Source of the DNA: Sphingobacteriaceae bacterium | GTDB lineage: Bacteria > Bacteroidota > Bacteroidia > Sphingobacteriales > Sphingobacteriaceae | NCBI GenBank assembly: GCA_903642215.1 | Contig: CAHJWG010000002.1 | Coordinates: forward strand, 62,001-126,000 | Reading direction: 5' to 3' | Length of the DNA: 64,000 nucleotides | Part shown: piece after piece, positions 26,284 to 34,199 of the stretch | How the letters are laid out: each line of letters begins with the position of its first letter | Numbering within the stretch: the first letter of the stretch is position 1 | Position numbers and translations under genes: made by a program | The notes under the pieces: model-generated | What the model was told of the DNA's origin: nothing | The model's database searches: none | What the model saw: only the letters and a program-made list of their open reading frames with translations

Positions 26284-26295
26284 ATACTTCTTTTA
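26284..26295 (-). repeat. Dispersed motif A copy after the rpoD stop
   Basis: ATACTTCTTTTA starts 5 bp after the rpoD TAA and is followed by TCACTAAAAAAATT. It lies between rpoD and the next small reading frame. Confidence 0.8.
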
Positions 26296-26314
26296 TCACT
26301 AAAAAAATTAAATT

Positions 26315-26419
26315 ATGGCCGAACAGGAAAAAAAAGCAGGATCAAAAGTAGTTGGGATCAGTTTAGTTTTAATTATTCTTCTTGTTTTAGCAGTAATTAT
26401 TATCTGGGTGATTAAGTAA
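26315..26419 (+). CDS. 34-aa single-pass membrane micro-protein
   Basis: ATG at 26315 to TAA at 26417-26419. The peptide opens MAEQEKKAGSK and then forms one long hydrophobic helix (Val/Ile/Leu-rich, ending IIIWVIK). It has the layout of small single-pass membrane proteins. It lies 36 bp after rpoD and just before a strong terminator, so it is likely co-transcribed with rpoD. No family is recognised. Confidence 0.6.
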   Translation: MAEQEKKAGSKVVGISLVLIILLVLAVIIIWVIK

Positions 26420-26440
26420 AATTTCTGAAAAAAAATCAAA

Positions 26441-26478
26441 AAAAAGAGGTTGTCTTTATCAAAGGCAACCTCTTTTTT
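26441..26478. terminator. Bidirectional terminator after the rpoD unit
   Basis: GAGGTTGTCTTT (26446-26457) pairs with AAAGGCAACCTC (26461-26472) with one U-G pair and a tight loop, flanked by A and T runs on either side. It serves the rpoD unit (+) and the aldo/keto reductase gene (-). Confidence 0.88.
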
Positions 26479-26494
26479 TATTCCCGATTCTTTT

Positions 26495-27448
26495 TTATTC
26501 CCAGGCACTGGCTTCATTTAACTGATGAACCATATCCGCATTTAATTCAATTTCTGTTGCTTTAATCATTTCTTTCAGTTGTTCTGCACTGGTTGCACTT
26601 GCAATCGGCGCAGTAACTCCCGGACGGTTAATTAACCAGGCAATAGAAACCGTGGCAGGCGTAGTATTCAACTCCTCAGAAACGGAATCCAATGCTTTTA
26701 AAATTTTAAAACCTTTTTCATCTAAATATTTATTTACAGCATGCCCGCGTTTGCTTTTAGTAAGATCAGCCTCCCAACGATACTTGCCGGTTAAAAAGCC
26801 GCTCGCTAAAGAAGAATAAGTAAGTACACTTATATTATTTTCCTGACAAAGCGGTTCCAATTCCTGCTCATAACTTTCCCGGTCGTACAAATTATATAAA
26901 GGCTGCACGGTTTGATAAGCAGGGAAACCATGTTCTTTACTGGTTTTTAAAGCTACCTGGATGCGTTGGGCAGTCATGTTGGAAGTGCCGATCACCCGTA
27001 CTTTCCCTTCATTTATCAGTTCCTGGTAAGCTGCCAGCGTTTCTTCCATCGGTGTATCCGGATCGTCAAAATGTGATTGGTATAAATCGATATAATCTGT
27101 TTGCAAACGTTTTAAAGAATCTTCTGCCGCTTGTTTAATCCGGGTTTTAGAAAGCCCTTTTTTATCATGGCCCATTTCTGCACCAACTTTTGTAGCTAAA
27201 ACAATTTGATCGCGTTTGCCGGTTTTTTTTAACCAGTTACCAATAATCGTTTCAGATTCTCCGCCGTGATTACCGGGAACCCATGCAGAATAAACATCAG
27301 CCGTATCGATAAAATTACAACCGGCATCCGTAAAAGCATCTAAAATTTGGAAGGAAGTATTTTCGTCAATCGTCCATCCAAAAACATTACCGCCAAAAGC
27401 CAGCGGCGAAACTTCAATTCCGGAGGAACCTAAACTATTTTTTTTCAT
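26495..27448 (-). CDS. Aldo/keto reductase
   Basis: This 317-aa protein has the AKR barrel tetrad pattern: Asp and Tyr in DTADVYSAW near residue 48-56, Lys in VLATKVGAE near 84 and His in YQSHFDDPD near 125. The C-terminal TPATVSIAWLINRPGVTAP stretch binds NADPH. It resembles the YajO/IolS-like group acting on various aldehydes. Cytoplasmic and monocistronic. Confidence 0.9.
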   Translation of the reverse strand: MKKNSLGSSGIEVSPLAFGGNVFGWTIDENTSFQILDAFTDAGCNFIDTADVYSAWVPGNHGGESETIIGNWLKKTGKRDQIVLATKVGAEMGHDKKGLSKTRIKQAAEDSLKRLQTDYIDLYQSHFDDPDTPMEETLAAYQELINEGKVRVIGTSNMTAQRIQVALKTSKEHGFPAYQTVQPLYNLYDRESYEQELEPLCQENNISVLTYSSLASGFLTGKYRWEADLTKSKRGHAVNKYLDEKGFKILKALDSVSEELNTTPATVSIAWLINRPGVTAPIASATSAEQLKEMIKATEIELNADMVHQLNEASAWE

Positions 27449-27520
27449 ATCAGTATTTTCAGGGTTAACACTTAAAATAACAAACTGTTTATTGGTTTGC
27501 TGCTGCCGATTTTTTGCCGG

Positions 27521-27553
27521 TAAAAGAAGTATTGATTTAAGATACTTCTTTTA
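27521..27553. repeat. Inverted pair of motif A copies in a divergent promoter region
   Basis: TAAAAGAAGTAT (27521-27532) faces ATACTTCTTTTA (27542-27553) with a 9-nt gap. It lies between the divergent aldo/keto reductase and gpmA genes, so it is not a simple end-of-gene terminator. Confidence 0.8.
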
Positions 27554-27705
27554 TCAGCCTTTTTATCAGCCTGGCAGTTAAAATATTTAAAGGATTCGGG
27601 TTACTTTATCAATGTTTTGGTTAAGGTTAATAAGCCGAACAATTTGTTTGAGGAAATAATTGTTATTCTCTTAAACTTGTATAAAATTCCGTTCAGCAAT
27701 AAAAT

Positions 27706-28320
27706 ATGAAAAGTCAGTTAGCAATTGTACGGCACGGCCAGTCGGCATACAATTTAGAAAATAAATTTACCGGTGAAATTGATGTCGATTTAACTCCGCA
27801 AGGCCGGGAAGAAGCAGTAATGTGCGGCCGCAAACTTCAAGGCATGCGTTTTAACACTTGTTTTACTTCTGTTTTAAAACGCGCTATCGAAACGCTGGAT
27901 ATTATTTTGGATACGATCGGCGAGAAAAACCTTCCGATTTGTAAAGATGCTGCTTTAAACGAAAGAAATTACGGCGACCTGCAAGGTTTAAACAAAGCAG
28001 AAACTGCCGAAAAATACGGTGCCCGGCAGGTAAACTTATGGCGCAGGAGTTTTGATATGGCACCTCCGGGCGGAGAAAGTTTAAAGCAAACGCAGGAACG
28101 TGTGCTTAAATATTATTATGCACAGATTGAACCTTTACTGCAGCAAGGGAAAAATATTTTGATTGTAGCACACGGCAATAGTTTGCGCGCTTTAATGATG
28201 CACTTAGAAAACATCAGCGAAGAAGCTATTGCGCATGTAGAATTGCTTACGGGCGTGCCGCGGGTTTATGATTTTGATGAATCAGGAAAGATTTCTAATG
28301 TTGAACATAAAACCTCGTAA
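27706..28320 (+). CDS. gpmA: 2,3-bisphosphoglycerate-dependent phosphoglycerate mutase
   Basis: This 204-aa protein has the histidine phosphatase signature IVRHGQSAYN with catalytic His at residue 10, FTGEIDVDLTPQG after it, LNERNYGDLQG near 87 (catalytic Glu), and AHGNSLRALMMHLE near 150 (second His). It is shorter than E. coli GpmA (250 aa), as in Bacteroidota. It interconverts 3- and 2-phosphoglycerate in glycolysis. The TAA stop codon is the first three bases of a motif A copy. Confidence 0.92.
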   Translation: MKSQLAIVRHGQSAYNLENKFTGEIDVDLTPQGREEAVMCGRKLQGMRFNTCFTSVLKRAIETLDIILDTIGEKNLPICKDAALNERNYGDLQGLNKAETAEKYGARQVNLWRRSFDMAPPGGESLKQTQERVLKYYYAQIEPLLQQGKNILIVAHGNSLRALMMHLENISEEAIAHVELLTGVPRVYDFDESGKISNVEHKTS

Positions 28321-28329
28321 AAGAAGTAT
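28318..28329 (+). repeat. Dispersed motif A copy containing the gpmA stop codon
   Basis: TAAAAGAAGTAT begins with the TAA stop of gpmA (28318-28320). Confidence 0.85.
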
Positions 28330-28382
28330 TTTGGATGTGCGGTTACTTTGCCCGGTATTATTAAATAAAATTTTTTAGGTGA

Positions 28383-28394
28383 TAAAAGAAGCAT
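28383..28394 (+). repeat. Dispersed motif A copy containing a start codon and RBS-like run
   Basis: TAAAAGAAGCAT, whose last two bases are the AT of the ATG start (28393-28395) of the DUF3820 gene. The AAAAGAAG part sits 1-2 bp upstream of the start. Confidence 0.8.
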
Positions 28395-28599
28395 GAACCC
28401 AAAAATATTAACTGATTTAGTTAAAATGGAAATGCCTTTCGGGAAATACAAAGGCACCAAAATTTGCAATCTGCCGGAGTATTATTTAGTTTGGTTCCGG
28501 CAGCAGGGTTTCCCGAAAGGAAACCTGGGCATGTTGCTGGAAACCATGCTGGAAATCAAAATAAACGGATTAGAATATTTGCTTACGCCGTTAAAATAG
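28393..28599 (+). CDS. DUF3820 family protein
   Basis: This 68-aa protein has the DUF3820 core MPFGKYKGTKICNLPEYYL (near residue 15) and a following WFRQQGFPKG. The family is small, cytoplasmic and of unknown function, sometimes linked to nuclease-like folds. The ATG is created by a motif A copy. It lies 72 bp after gpmA. Confidence 0.85.
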   Translation: MNPKILTDLVKMEMPFGKYKGTKICNLPEYYLVWFRQQGFPKGNLGMLLETMLEIKINGLEYLLTPLK

Positions 28600-28603
28600 T
28601 TTT

Positions 28604-28855
28604 TTAAAAAGCACGATCAGGCGCAATACGCTGGTCAATCTGCTCGCCCAGCTCATCAATCCAGCCGGATAAATAAGGTTCAGAACTGCTTACTCTTTTC
28701 CAGCGGCCGTTTTCGTCCTTGGCAATTATCAGTGTCAAACTCTCATCAAAAGATGAAAACGTGTATTGCCTGCCAGCATCAGGCTGTGTAATTGTGCTTA
28801 CCAATCCATCAATCGGCCCATCGGTTCCTGCTAATGCGGTTTCAAAAACTTCCAT
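28604..28855 (-). CDS. Small hypothetical protein, 83 aa
   Basis: The most likely start is the ATG at 28853-28855 (MEVFETALAGTDG). Upstream in-frame codons would translate the motif A copy at 28861-28872, so that copy more likely acts as the leader with an AAAAGAAG run 8 bp before the start. The protein is acidic, has no transmembrane segment, and contains a DENGRWKRV element with a beta-rich look. No family is recognised. Confidence 0.6.
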   Translation of the reverse strand: MEVFETALAGTDGPIDGLVSTITQPDAGRQYTFSSFDESLTLIIAKDENGRWKRVSSSEPYLSGWIDELGEQIDQRIAPDRAF

Positions 28856-28860
28856 TGTCA

Positions 28861-28872
28861 ATGCTTCTTTTA
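28861..28872 (-). repeat. Dispersed motif A copy in the leader of the 83-aa gene
   Basis: Read on the minus strand it is TAAAAGAAGCAT followed by TGACAATG, the start of the 83-aa gene. Confidence 0.75.
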
Positions 28873-28939
28873 CATATAAATAATATGCAAAGCTAAAATT
28901 CTGTTTGAGATACAAAAGCAGTTTTTGCCGTAATGCAGT

Positions 28940-29557
28940 TTAATTAACGCGGATCCACGCCTTCTGATCCTGATCATATTTTTTGATAACCTTTGCCGGA
29001 TTACCTGCTGCAATACTAAAAGCTGGGACATTTTTGGTAACTACCGCACCGGCCGCAATTACACAATGCTTGCCAATTGTGGTACCGGCCGTAATTACAG
29101 CGTTGGCACCAATCCAGCATTCATCTTCAATTAAAACAGGGGCGGTGCGCACGCCCTGGGTTTGGATCGGTTGGTTTATATCCTCGTAATTATGGTTTAA
29201 ACCACTGATAACCACGTTTTGCGCAATAATTACCTGTTTACCGATTGTAACCGGGCCAATCAGTACGTTGCTCATCCCGAGTGTGGTTTCATCACCTATA
29301 ACTACTTCGCCAACACCGTTGTTTATCGTACAAAAATCTTCAATTACCGCATTTTTGCCCAGTTCAAAACGATTAAAAGGGAAAATGTCCATCCGGGTTC
29401 TGCTCCTGATAATGCTGCCGGATTTTTTTTGATGAAAAAACGGATTCACCATCCATTTAACCCAAACGCGTGGTTTCGCCTGCCCGGTCGGGATAAGTGT
29501 CCAATGGATAAATTTTTTTAAGGCGGGGTTGTTTTCGAGGGTATTTTTTAAGCCCAT
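28940..29557 (-). CDS. Hexapeptide-repeat acyltransferase (WcaF/LacA-like)
   Basis: This 205-aa protein has a left-handed beta-helix made of hexapeptide repeats (IEDFCTINNG, VVIGDETTLG, VTIGKQVIIAQ, CWIGANAVITAGTTIGKHC). The loop LNHNYEDINQPI carries the catalytic His, and AAGNPAKVIKKY is the classic C-terminal signature. It probably acetylates a sugar or polysaccharide. It lies next to, but divergent from, the exopolysaccharide operon, which fits a role in modifying that polymer (inference). Confidence 0.88.
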   Translation of the reverse strand: MGLKNTLENNPALKKFIHWTLIPTGQAKPRVWVKWMVNPFFHQKKSGSIIRSRTRMDIFPFNRFELGKNAVIEDFCTINNGVGEVVIGDETTLGMSNVLIGPVTIGKQVIIAQNVVISGLNHNYEDINQPIQTQGVRTAPVLIEDECWIGANAVITAGTTIGKHCVIAAGAVVTKNVPAFSIAAGNPAKVIKKYDQDQKAWIRVN

Positions 29558-29847
29558 TGTTAACTGATTTTAATTTGTATCTAATTTTTTTTGATAACTC
29601 TAAGGTTTTGTTTCCGTATAAACAGGTATATCATAAAGCGGCAGCAATTGGTATTAAAGTTTAAAATAAAAATATTATCGTGTAACAAAATTTATTTCCG
29701 AGCCGGCTTTGGTGAGCATATACGGTAACACCTGCTAAATGTTATTAAATAAAATTGATCAGCATTTAACGGTCCGGGTAAGTAAAGCCGAAGCATAATC
29801 TATCTCAAAAAAAATAATTATCCGGTTACAGCTATCTACGTTAAAAA

Positions 29848-30237
29848 ATGAAAAAACAAATCCTGGTTGTTGATGATGATGTTAGCATTCTAAAACTGCT
29901 CAACTTCATCCTGTCAAAAGAGTATACGGTAGTAATGAAAACCAGCGGGATCGAAGCGTTTAGCTGGCTGGAAGAAGGAAACCACCCGTCGCTTATTATT
30001 TCGGATTTACAGATGCCTTATTTTGATGGTACTTCTTTTATCCGCAATTTAAAAATAAGCGGTTTTTACCGCAACACGCCTGTAATTGTATTGTCCGGCG
30101 CGCATGATATTACCGAACAGGTAGAGAAAATGTCTTTTGCAGTTGAAGGTTTTCTTAATAAACCCTTTAATCCCAATGCTTTAAGGGAGACGATCAGTAA
30201 CGTAATTAAAACCATCAAGAGTGATGACTTATACTAA
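29848..30237 (+). CDS. Single-domain response regulator
   Basis: This 129-aa protein is a stand-alone receiver domain: VVDDDVSI at residues 7-14, phospho-acceptor Asp in IISDLQMPYFDG near 54 and Lys in LNKPFNPNAL near 108. No output domain is present. It is the first gene of the exopolysaccharide operon and overlaps the next gene by 17 bp. It may relay a signal to the operon's assembly machinery or to the neighbouring pseudo-receiver. A one-mismatch motif A copy lies at 30030-30041. Confidence 0.9.
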   Translation: MKKQILVVDDDVSILKLLNFILSKEYTVVMKTSGIEAFSWLEEGNHPSLIISDLQMPYFDGTSFIRNLKISGFYRNTPVIVLSGAHDITEQVEKMSFAVEGFLNKPFNPNALRETISNVIKTIKSDDLY

Positions 30238-31306
30238 ATGGAATCCATATAGCACCAATAAGTTCAGGATAGCTTACTCCGGAGTTGATCTGATCGATGG
30301 TATCCAGCAAAACCTGAGCGATAAATTCCAGATATTTTCCAGTTCAACCGCTAACCAGTTTGACGAATATTTAACCGAACAGTCTTTAAACTCACTGCCT
30401 GAAATTATTTTGATTGAGGCAGACAAGCAGGAAAACTGTTTTAAAGTGATTGAGGCTATCCGCAAAAACCCATTGCTTAAAGGTTTGATTATTGTGCTGC
30501 TGGCTGCCGGTTCCTACAAAAACTTGCAGCAAAAAGCGCGCGAATTAAAAGTGCATGATTTTTACGTACAACCTTTCTCTTACGATGAGCTGGCCGAACG
30601 GCTGGATTTTTTGGTAAAGTTCAAACTCATCAAACCTAATCTTACTGATCTTTCCGAAAAAGCAACGGTAACTTACCAGATGCCAACAAGCAAACGCATT
30701 TTCGATGTGCTGTTTTCGTTTGGCTGCATACTGTTTTTATCACCCTTATTTGTGCTTGTTGCCGCGTTAATCGTTTTAGAATCCAAGGGGAAAGTAATTT
30801 ACAAAAGCAAACGCGTAGGTACGGGCTATAAAGTTTTTGATTTCTACAAATTTCGGTCGATGCGCAGCAATGCAGACAAGCAGCTGATCGATCTTTCCAA
30901 CCTCAATCAATACACGGAAGCTGATAACAGAACCGGCAAATCAATATTTGTAAAGCTAAAAAACGATCCGAGGGTAACGCGGATCGGTGCTTTTATCCGC
31001 AAAACAAGTATTGATGAATTGCCGCAGCTTTTCAATATTTTAAAAGGAGATATGTCTGTGGTTGGCAACCGCCCTTTACCGCTTTACGAAGCAGAACAAC
31101 TTACTTCCAACGAATGGGCAACACGCTTTTTAGGGCCGGCGGGCTTAACCGGTTTGTGGCAGATTAGCAAAAGAGGGCGCGAAGATATGTCTGAACGGGA
31201 AAGAAAGAAGTTAGACAATTTTTATGCGCTTAAATATTCTTTTTGGTTTGATCTGAAGATTATTTTGGGAACGTTTCCGGCACTGTTTCAAAAAGAAAAA
31301 GTTTAA
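30221..31306 (+). CDS. Pseudo-receiver domain fused to polyprenyl-phosphate sugar transferase
   Basis: This is a 361-aa protein. Residues about 10-135 have the length and hydrophobic pattern of a receiver, but the phospho-acceptor position reads ILIEADK (Glu instead of Asp) and the conserved Lys reads VQPF (Gln). Residues about 150-355 are a bacterial sugar transferase (pfam02397 type): [15 protein letters not shown] with one membrane segment, FYKFRSMR near 205, and [20 protein letters not shown]. This enzyme starts polymer synthesis by moving a sugar-1-phosphate onto undecaprenyl phosphate. A motif B copy is inside (30728-30739). Confidence 0.88.
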   Translation: MMTYTKWNPYSTNKFRIAYSGVDLIDGIQQNLSDKFQIFSSSTANQFDEYLTEQSLNSLPEIILIEADKQENCFKVIEAIRKNPLLKGLIIVLLAAGSYKNLQQKARELKVHDFYVQPFSYDELAERLDFLVKFKLIKPNLTDLSEKATVTYQMPTSKRIFDVLFSFGCILFLSPLFVLVAALIVLESKGKVIYKSKRVGTGYKVFDFYKFRSMRSNADKQLIDLSNLNQYTEADNRTGKSIFVKLKNDPRVTRIGAFIRKTSIDELPQLFNILKGDMSVVGNRPLPLYEAEQLTSNEWATRFLGPAGLTGLWQISKRGREDMSERERKKLDNFYALKYSFWFDLKIILGTFPALFQKEKV

Positions 31307-31307
31307 A

Positions 31308-32009
31308 ATGATGTATAAACGCTATACTGTTTTTATCCTGCTTTTTTTGGGAACGGTTGCTGCAAAAGCGCAGGATTCTGTTATTCCGGATATTTCATAT
31401 CCATTTTTAGATAAGCTGATTGCTTCGGCAAAAGTACACTATCCTCGGGTAAAAAATTATAATGATCGGATAGAGCTGGCCAGGATCAATGTAAGCAAAG
31501 CAGGGATTTCCTGGTTTGATATTGTAACTTTTTCCTACATCTACCAACCTAACAATACGCTAAATTATACTATTCCGAGTACGTCAACTTCTTCTATCAA
31601 CCGGTATTTATTTAACGGAATCCAGTTAGGCGTATCCCTCAATCTGGGTTCGTTATTAACCAAACCCTATAATATTAAAGGTGCCAAACAAGAATTACAG
31701 ATTGCCGGCGATGAGCAAAGCGAATACTTAATTACGCTTACTGCCGATGTAAAGCGCAAATATTTTACTTACCTGCTACAGCAAAACCTGGTAAAAATAC
31801 AAACGCAGGCCAACCTGGATGTGCAGGCTGCTGCTAAACAGGCAAAATTAAAGTTTCAAAAAGGCGAAATCACTTTTGAAGCTTACAATGCCATTTTGCT
31901 CAATTCATCTTTGCGGATAGAGCAAAAGTTACAGGCAGAAACCGGGTTTTTTATTGCAAAAAGTGAACTGGAAGCCGTTGCAGGAGCCAAATTAGAAGAT
32001 ATTAAATAA
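31308..32009 (+). CDS. Short TolC-like outer-membrane protein
   Basis: This 233-aa protein has a signal peptide (MYKRYTVFILLFLGTVAAKA). The mature part is helical with TolC-like features: SYPFLDKLIASAKVHYPRV at the start, and LARINVSKAGISWFD. At 233 aa it is about half the size of a normal TolC/OprM protomer (400+ aa), so it may be a reduced outer-membrane efflux-type protein. It lies between the sugar transferase and the Wzc-like protein, a place where polysaccharide operons often hold an export channel. Its stop overlaps the next start (TAATG). Confidence 0.75.
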   Translation: MMYKRYTVFILLFLGTVAAKAQDSVIPDISYPFLDKLIASAKVHYPRVKNYNDRIELARINVSKAGISWFDIVTFSYIYQPNNTLNYTIPSTSTSSINRYLFNGIQLGVSLNLGSLLTKPYNIKGAKQELQIAGDEQSEYLITLTADVKRKYFTYLLQQNLVKIQTQANLDVQAAAKQAKLKFQKGEITFEAYNAILLNSSLRIEQKLQAETGFFIAKSELEAVAGAKLEDIK

Positions 32010-34183
32010 TGGAACTTAAAAAATATTATACACTACTTTACAATAATCGGTTTGTTTTACTGGCGGCACCGGTACTTGCCGTATTAGTTGCCTTTTTTTT
32101 AACTCATAAAACACCCGATTCTTATTTGGCAGAAACAGATTTATCAACCGGAATCATCGATCCTACGCAGCAGGTAATGGCAAACACCGAAACCATGGCG
32201 CAGGAATCCAGAGTTAATCAGCAATTTGCCAACTTATTGGAAACTATTAAGTTAGGAAAAGTAGTTGATCAGGTTTCTTATAGTTTAATGATCCATGACC
32301 TAACGAGCGACCAGCCTTTCCGGCCGAAAAGCAAATTGCTGCAACAGCTTAACGCCAGTGCAAGGGCGCATGCACTTTGGGTTTTCAAAGATAAATACAA
32401 TAGCAGGCAACCGTTAAATCTGACCGTTCCGGATGATATCGGGTTGAAAAGCGTTTTGGATGCACAGAAATACGATGCCGAAAGCATTAAAAAACAGCTT
32501 ACCATTTATCGCACAGAAAGCAGTGATTTTGTGCATTTAGAATTTTTATCAGAACAGCCGCAGTTATCCGCCTTCGTGTTGAATACGTTGTGCCAAGAGT
32601 TTATTTCGTACACCACGGCAGATCAGCAAAAAAATAAAGTTTATTCGACTGAATTCCTGCAAAAACTGCTGGAGCAAAAGCAGGATACCATGAATGCCAA
32701 GATTGCAGCTTTAAAAAACTATAAAATTAGAAACCGAATTTTAGACCTTAAAGACGAATCAACTTCACTTTACACACAACTTACCGCTTATCGTGATAAA
32801 AAAGCGCAGGCGGAAAAGGATATTTTGTCCTACAACAGTGCTATTGCAGATATTAACAGCCGCTTTGATCCGCATGACCGGAAATATTTGGAAGCCAGCA
32901 CCATAAAAATAAACGGAGAAGTTGCACAAACCAGAGACCGCCTGGTGCTGCTGAACAGTAAATACATCCAGAGTAATTTTGATTTACGCTATAAAAGGAG
33001 CATTGATTCTTTACAAAGCCGGCTGGACGAACAGATCGGTTTAATGTCTGATAAATACGTTACCAATCCTTTGGCCGGTAAGGAAAGCCTTGTTCAGGAA
33101 AAAATTAAAATGGAAATCTCCCGTGCAATGGCGCGTTCCGGGTTGCTGAATTTAGATAAACAGATCAGCCAGTTAAATAACCAGATAGACCGGATTGTTC
33201 CTTATGATGCGGCCATCCAATCTTATGACCGTGATATCGATGTTGCGGCCAAAGAATATGTGGATGTTCAGAATAAATACAACCAATCTTCTATTGAATC
33301 TAACTTAAAAGGTTCTATAAAACAAGTAGAATCTGCCATGCCCGGCACCAGGCAGCCTTCTAAAAAGTTACTGCTTACCCTGGCCAGCGGCGTTATTACC
33401 TTTATGGTTTGCCTGCTGGTTTTCTTTATCATTTTTTATCTTGACCGTAATATCCGGGTACCTACTGATTTAGCTAACGCTGCGCAGGTACCGGTTTTAG
33501 GACAGTTGGATCTGATTGTACAAAGCACTATTGATTACAGGCGGATCGGCAACAAAAAGCAAAGCTCCGAGGAGTTGATGAAGTTTAAAAATATGCTTCG
33601 TTCCATCCGTTTTGAAATTGACAATGAGTTGCAGGATTGTATAGATGGCCGGGTGATTGCCGTTACCAGTATGAACGAATCCGAAGGTAAATCATTGATA
33701 TGTATGAGTTTAGCCTCCGTTTATGCTATGGCAAACAAAAAAGTTTTAGTGGTAGACGGTAATTTCGATAATCCATCCTTAACCGATGCTGCTTATCAAA
33801 AGGTTTACCTGGAAGATTTTTTAAATGATGAGGAATGCGGCATTGATTCTCCGGATAACAGTTTGATCAGTTTATTAGGAAACCAGGGAGGGGATAATTC
33901 ACTGCTCGAAAAAAATACCGAAACGGTTATCCGTAAAAAAATAGATCAGTTGAAAAGAAATTTTGATGTCATCATTATCGAAACACAAGCTTTAAGCCTG
34001 ATGAACAAAGCGAAAGAATGGATCCAGTTTTCTGATAAGGTAATTGCCGTATTTGAAGCGAACCAAACGATAAATCAGGATAAAAAACTTTATATCAACT
34101 ACCTAAGAACTTTAAATACAAAGTTTATCGGTTTGATCATGAATAAAGTTTCCGTAAACAGCGCATTAGAAGTACAGGCATAA
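32009..34183 (+). CDS. Wzc-like polysaccharide co-polymerase with degenerate BY-kinase domain
   Basis: This 724-aa protein has two transmembrane segments (about residues 17-32 and 452-475) enclosing a periplasmic Wzz-type domain with long coiled coils (215-440). The C-terminal cytosolic part is BY-kinase-like. The P-loop is SMNESEGKSLI near 552, Walker A' reads VVDGNFDNPS with Asn where Arg is usual, and Walker B reads IIIETQ instead of the usual IIIDTP. The C-terminus lacks a tyrosine cluster. It probably controls chain length and export but may not autophosphorylate. Confidence 0.85.
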   Translation: MELKKYYTLLYNNRFVLLAAPVLAVLVAFFLTHKTPDSYLAETDLSTGIIDPTQQVMANTETMAQESRVNQQFANLLETIKLGKVVDQVSYSLMIHDLTSDQPFRPKSKLLQQLNASARAHALWVFKDKYNSRQPLNLTVPDDIGLKSVLDAQKYDAESIKKQLTIYRTESSDFVHLEFLSEQPQLSAFVLNTLCQEFISYTTADQQKNKVYSTEFLQKLLEQKQDTMNAKIAALKNYKIRNRILDLKDESTSLYTQLTAYRDKKAQAEKDILSYNSAIADINSRFDPHDRKYLEASTIKINGEVAQTRDRLVLLNSKYIQSNFDLRYKRSIDSLQSRLDEQIGLMSDKYVTNPLAGKESLVQEKIKMEISRAMARSGLLNLDKQISQLNNQIDRIVPYDAAIQSYDRDIDVAAKEYVDVQNKYNQSSIESNLKGSIKQVESAMPGTRQPSKKLLLTLASGVITFMVCLLVFFIIFYLDRNIRVPTDLANAAQVPVLGQLDLIVQSTIDYRRIGNKKQSSEELMKFKNMLRSIRFEIDNELQDCIDGRVIAVTSMNESEGKSLICMSLASVYAMANKKVLVVDGNFDNPSLTDAAYQKVYLEDFLNDEECGIDSPDNSLISLLGNQGGDNSLLEKNTETVIRKKIDQLKRNFDVIIIETQALSLMNKAKEWIQFSDKVIAVFEANQTINQDKKLYINYLRTLNTKFIGLIMNKVSVNSALEVQA

Positions 34184-34199
34184 TCAATTTTTCCCCCGG

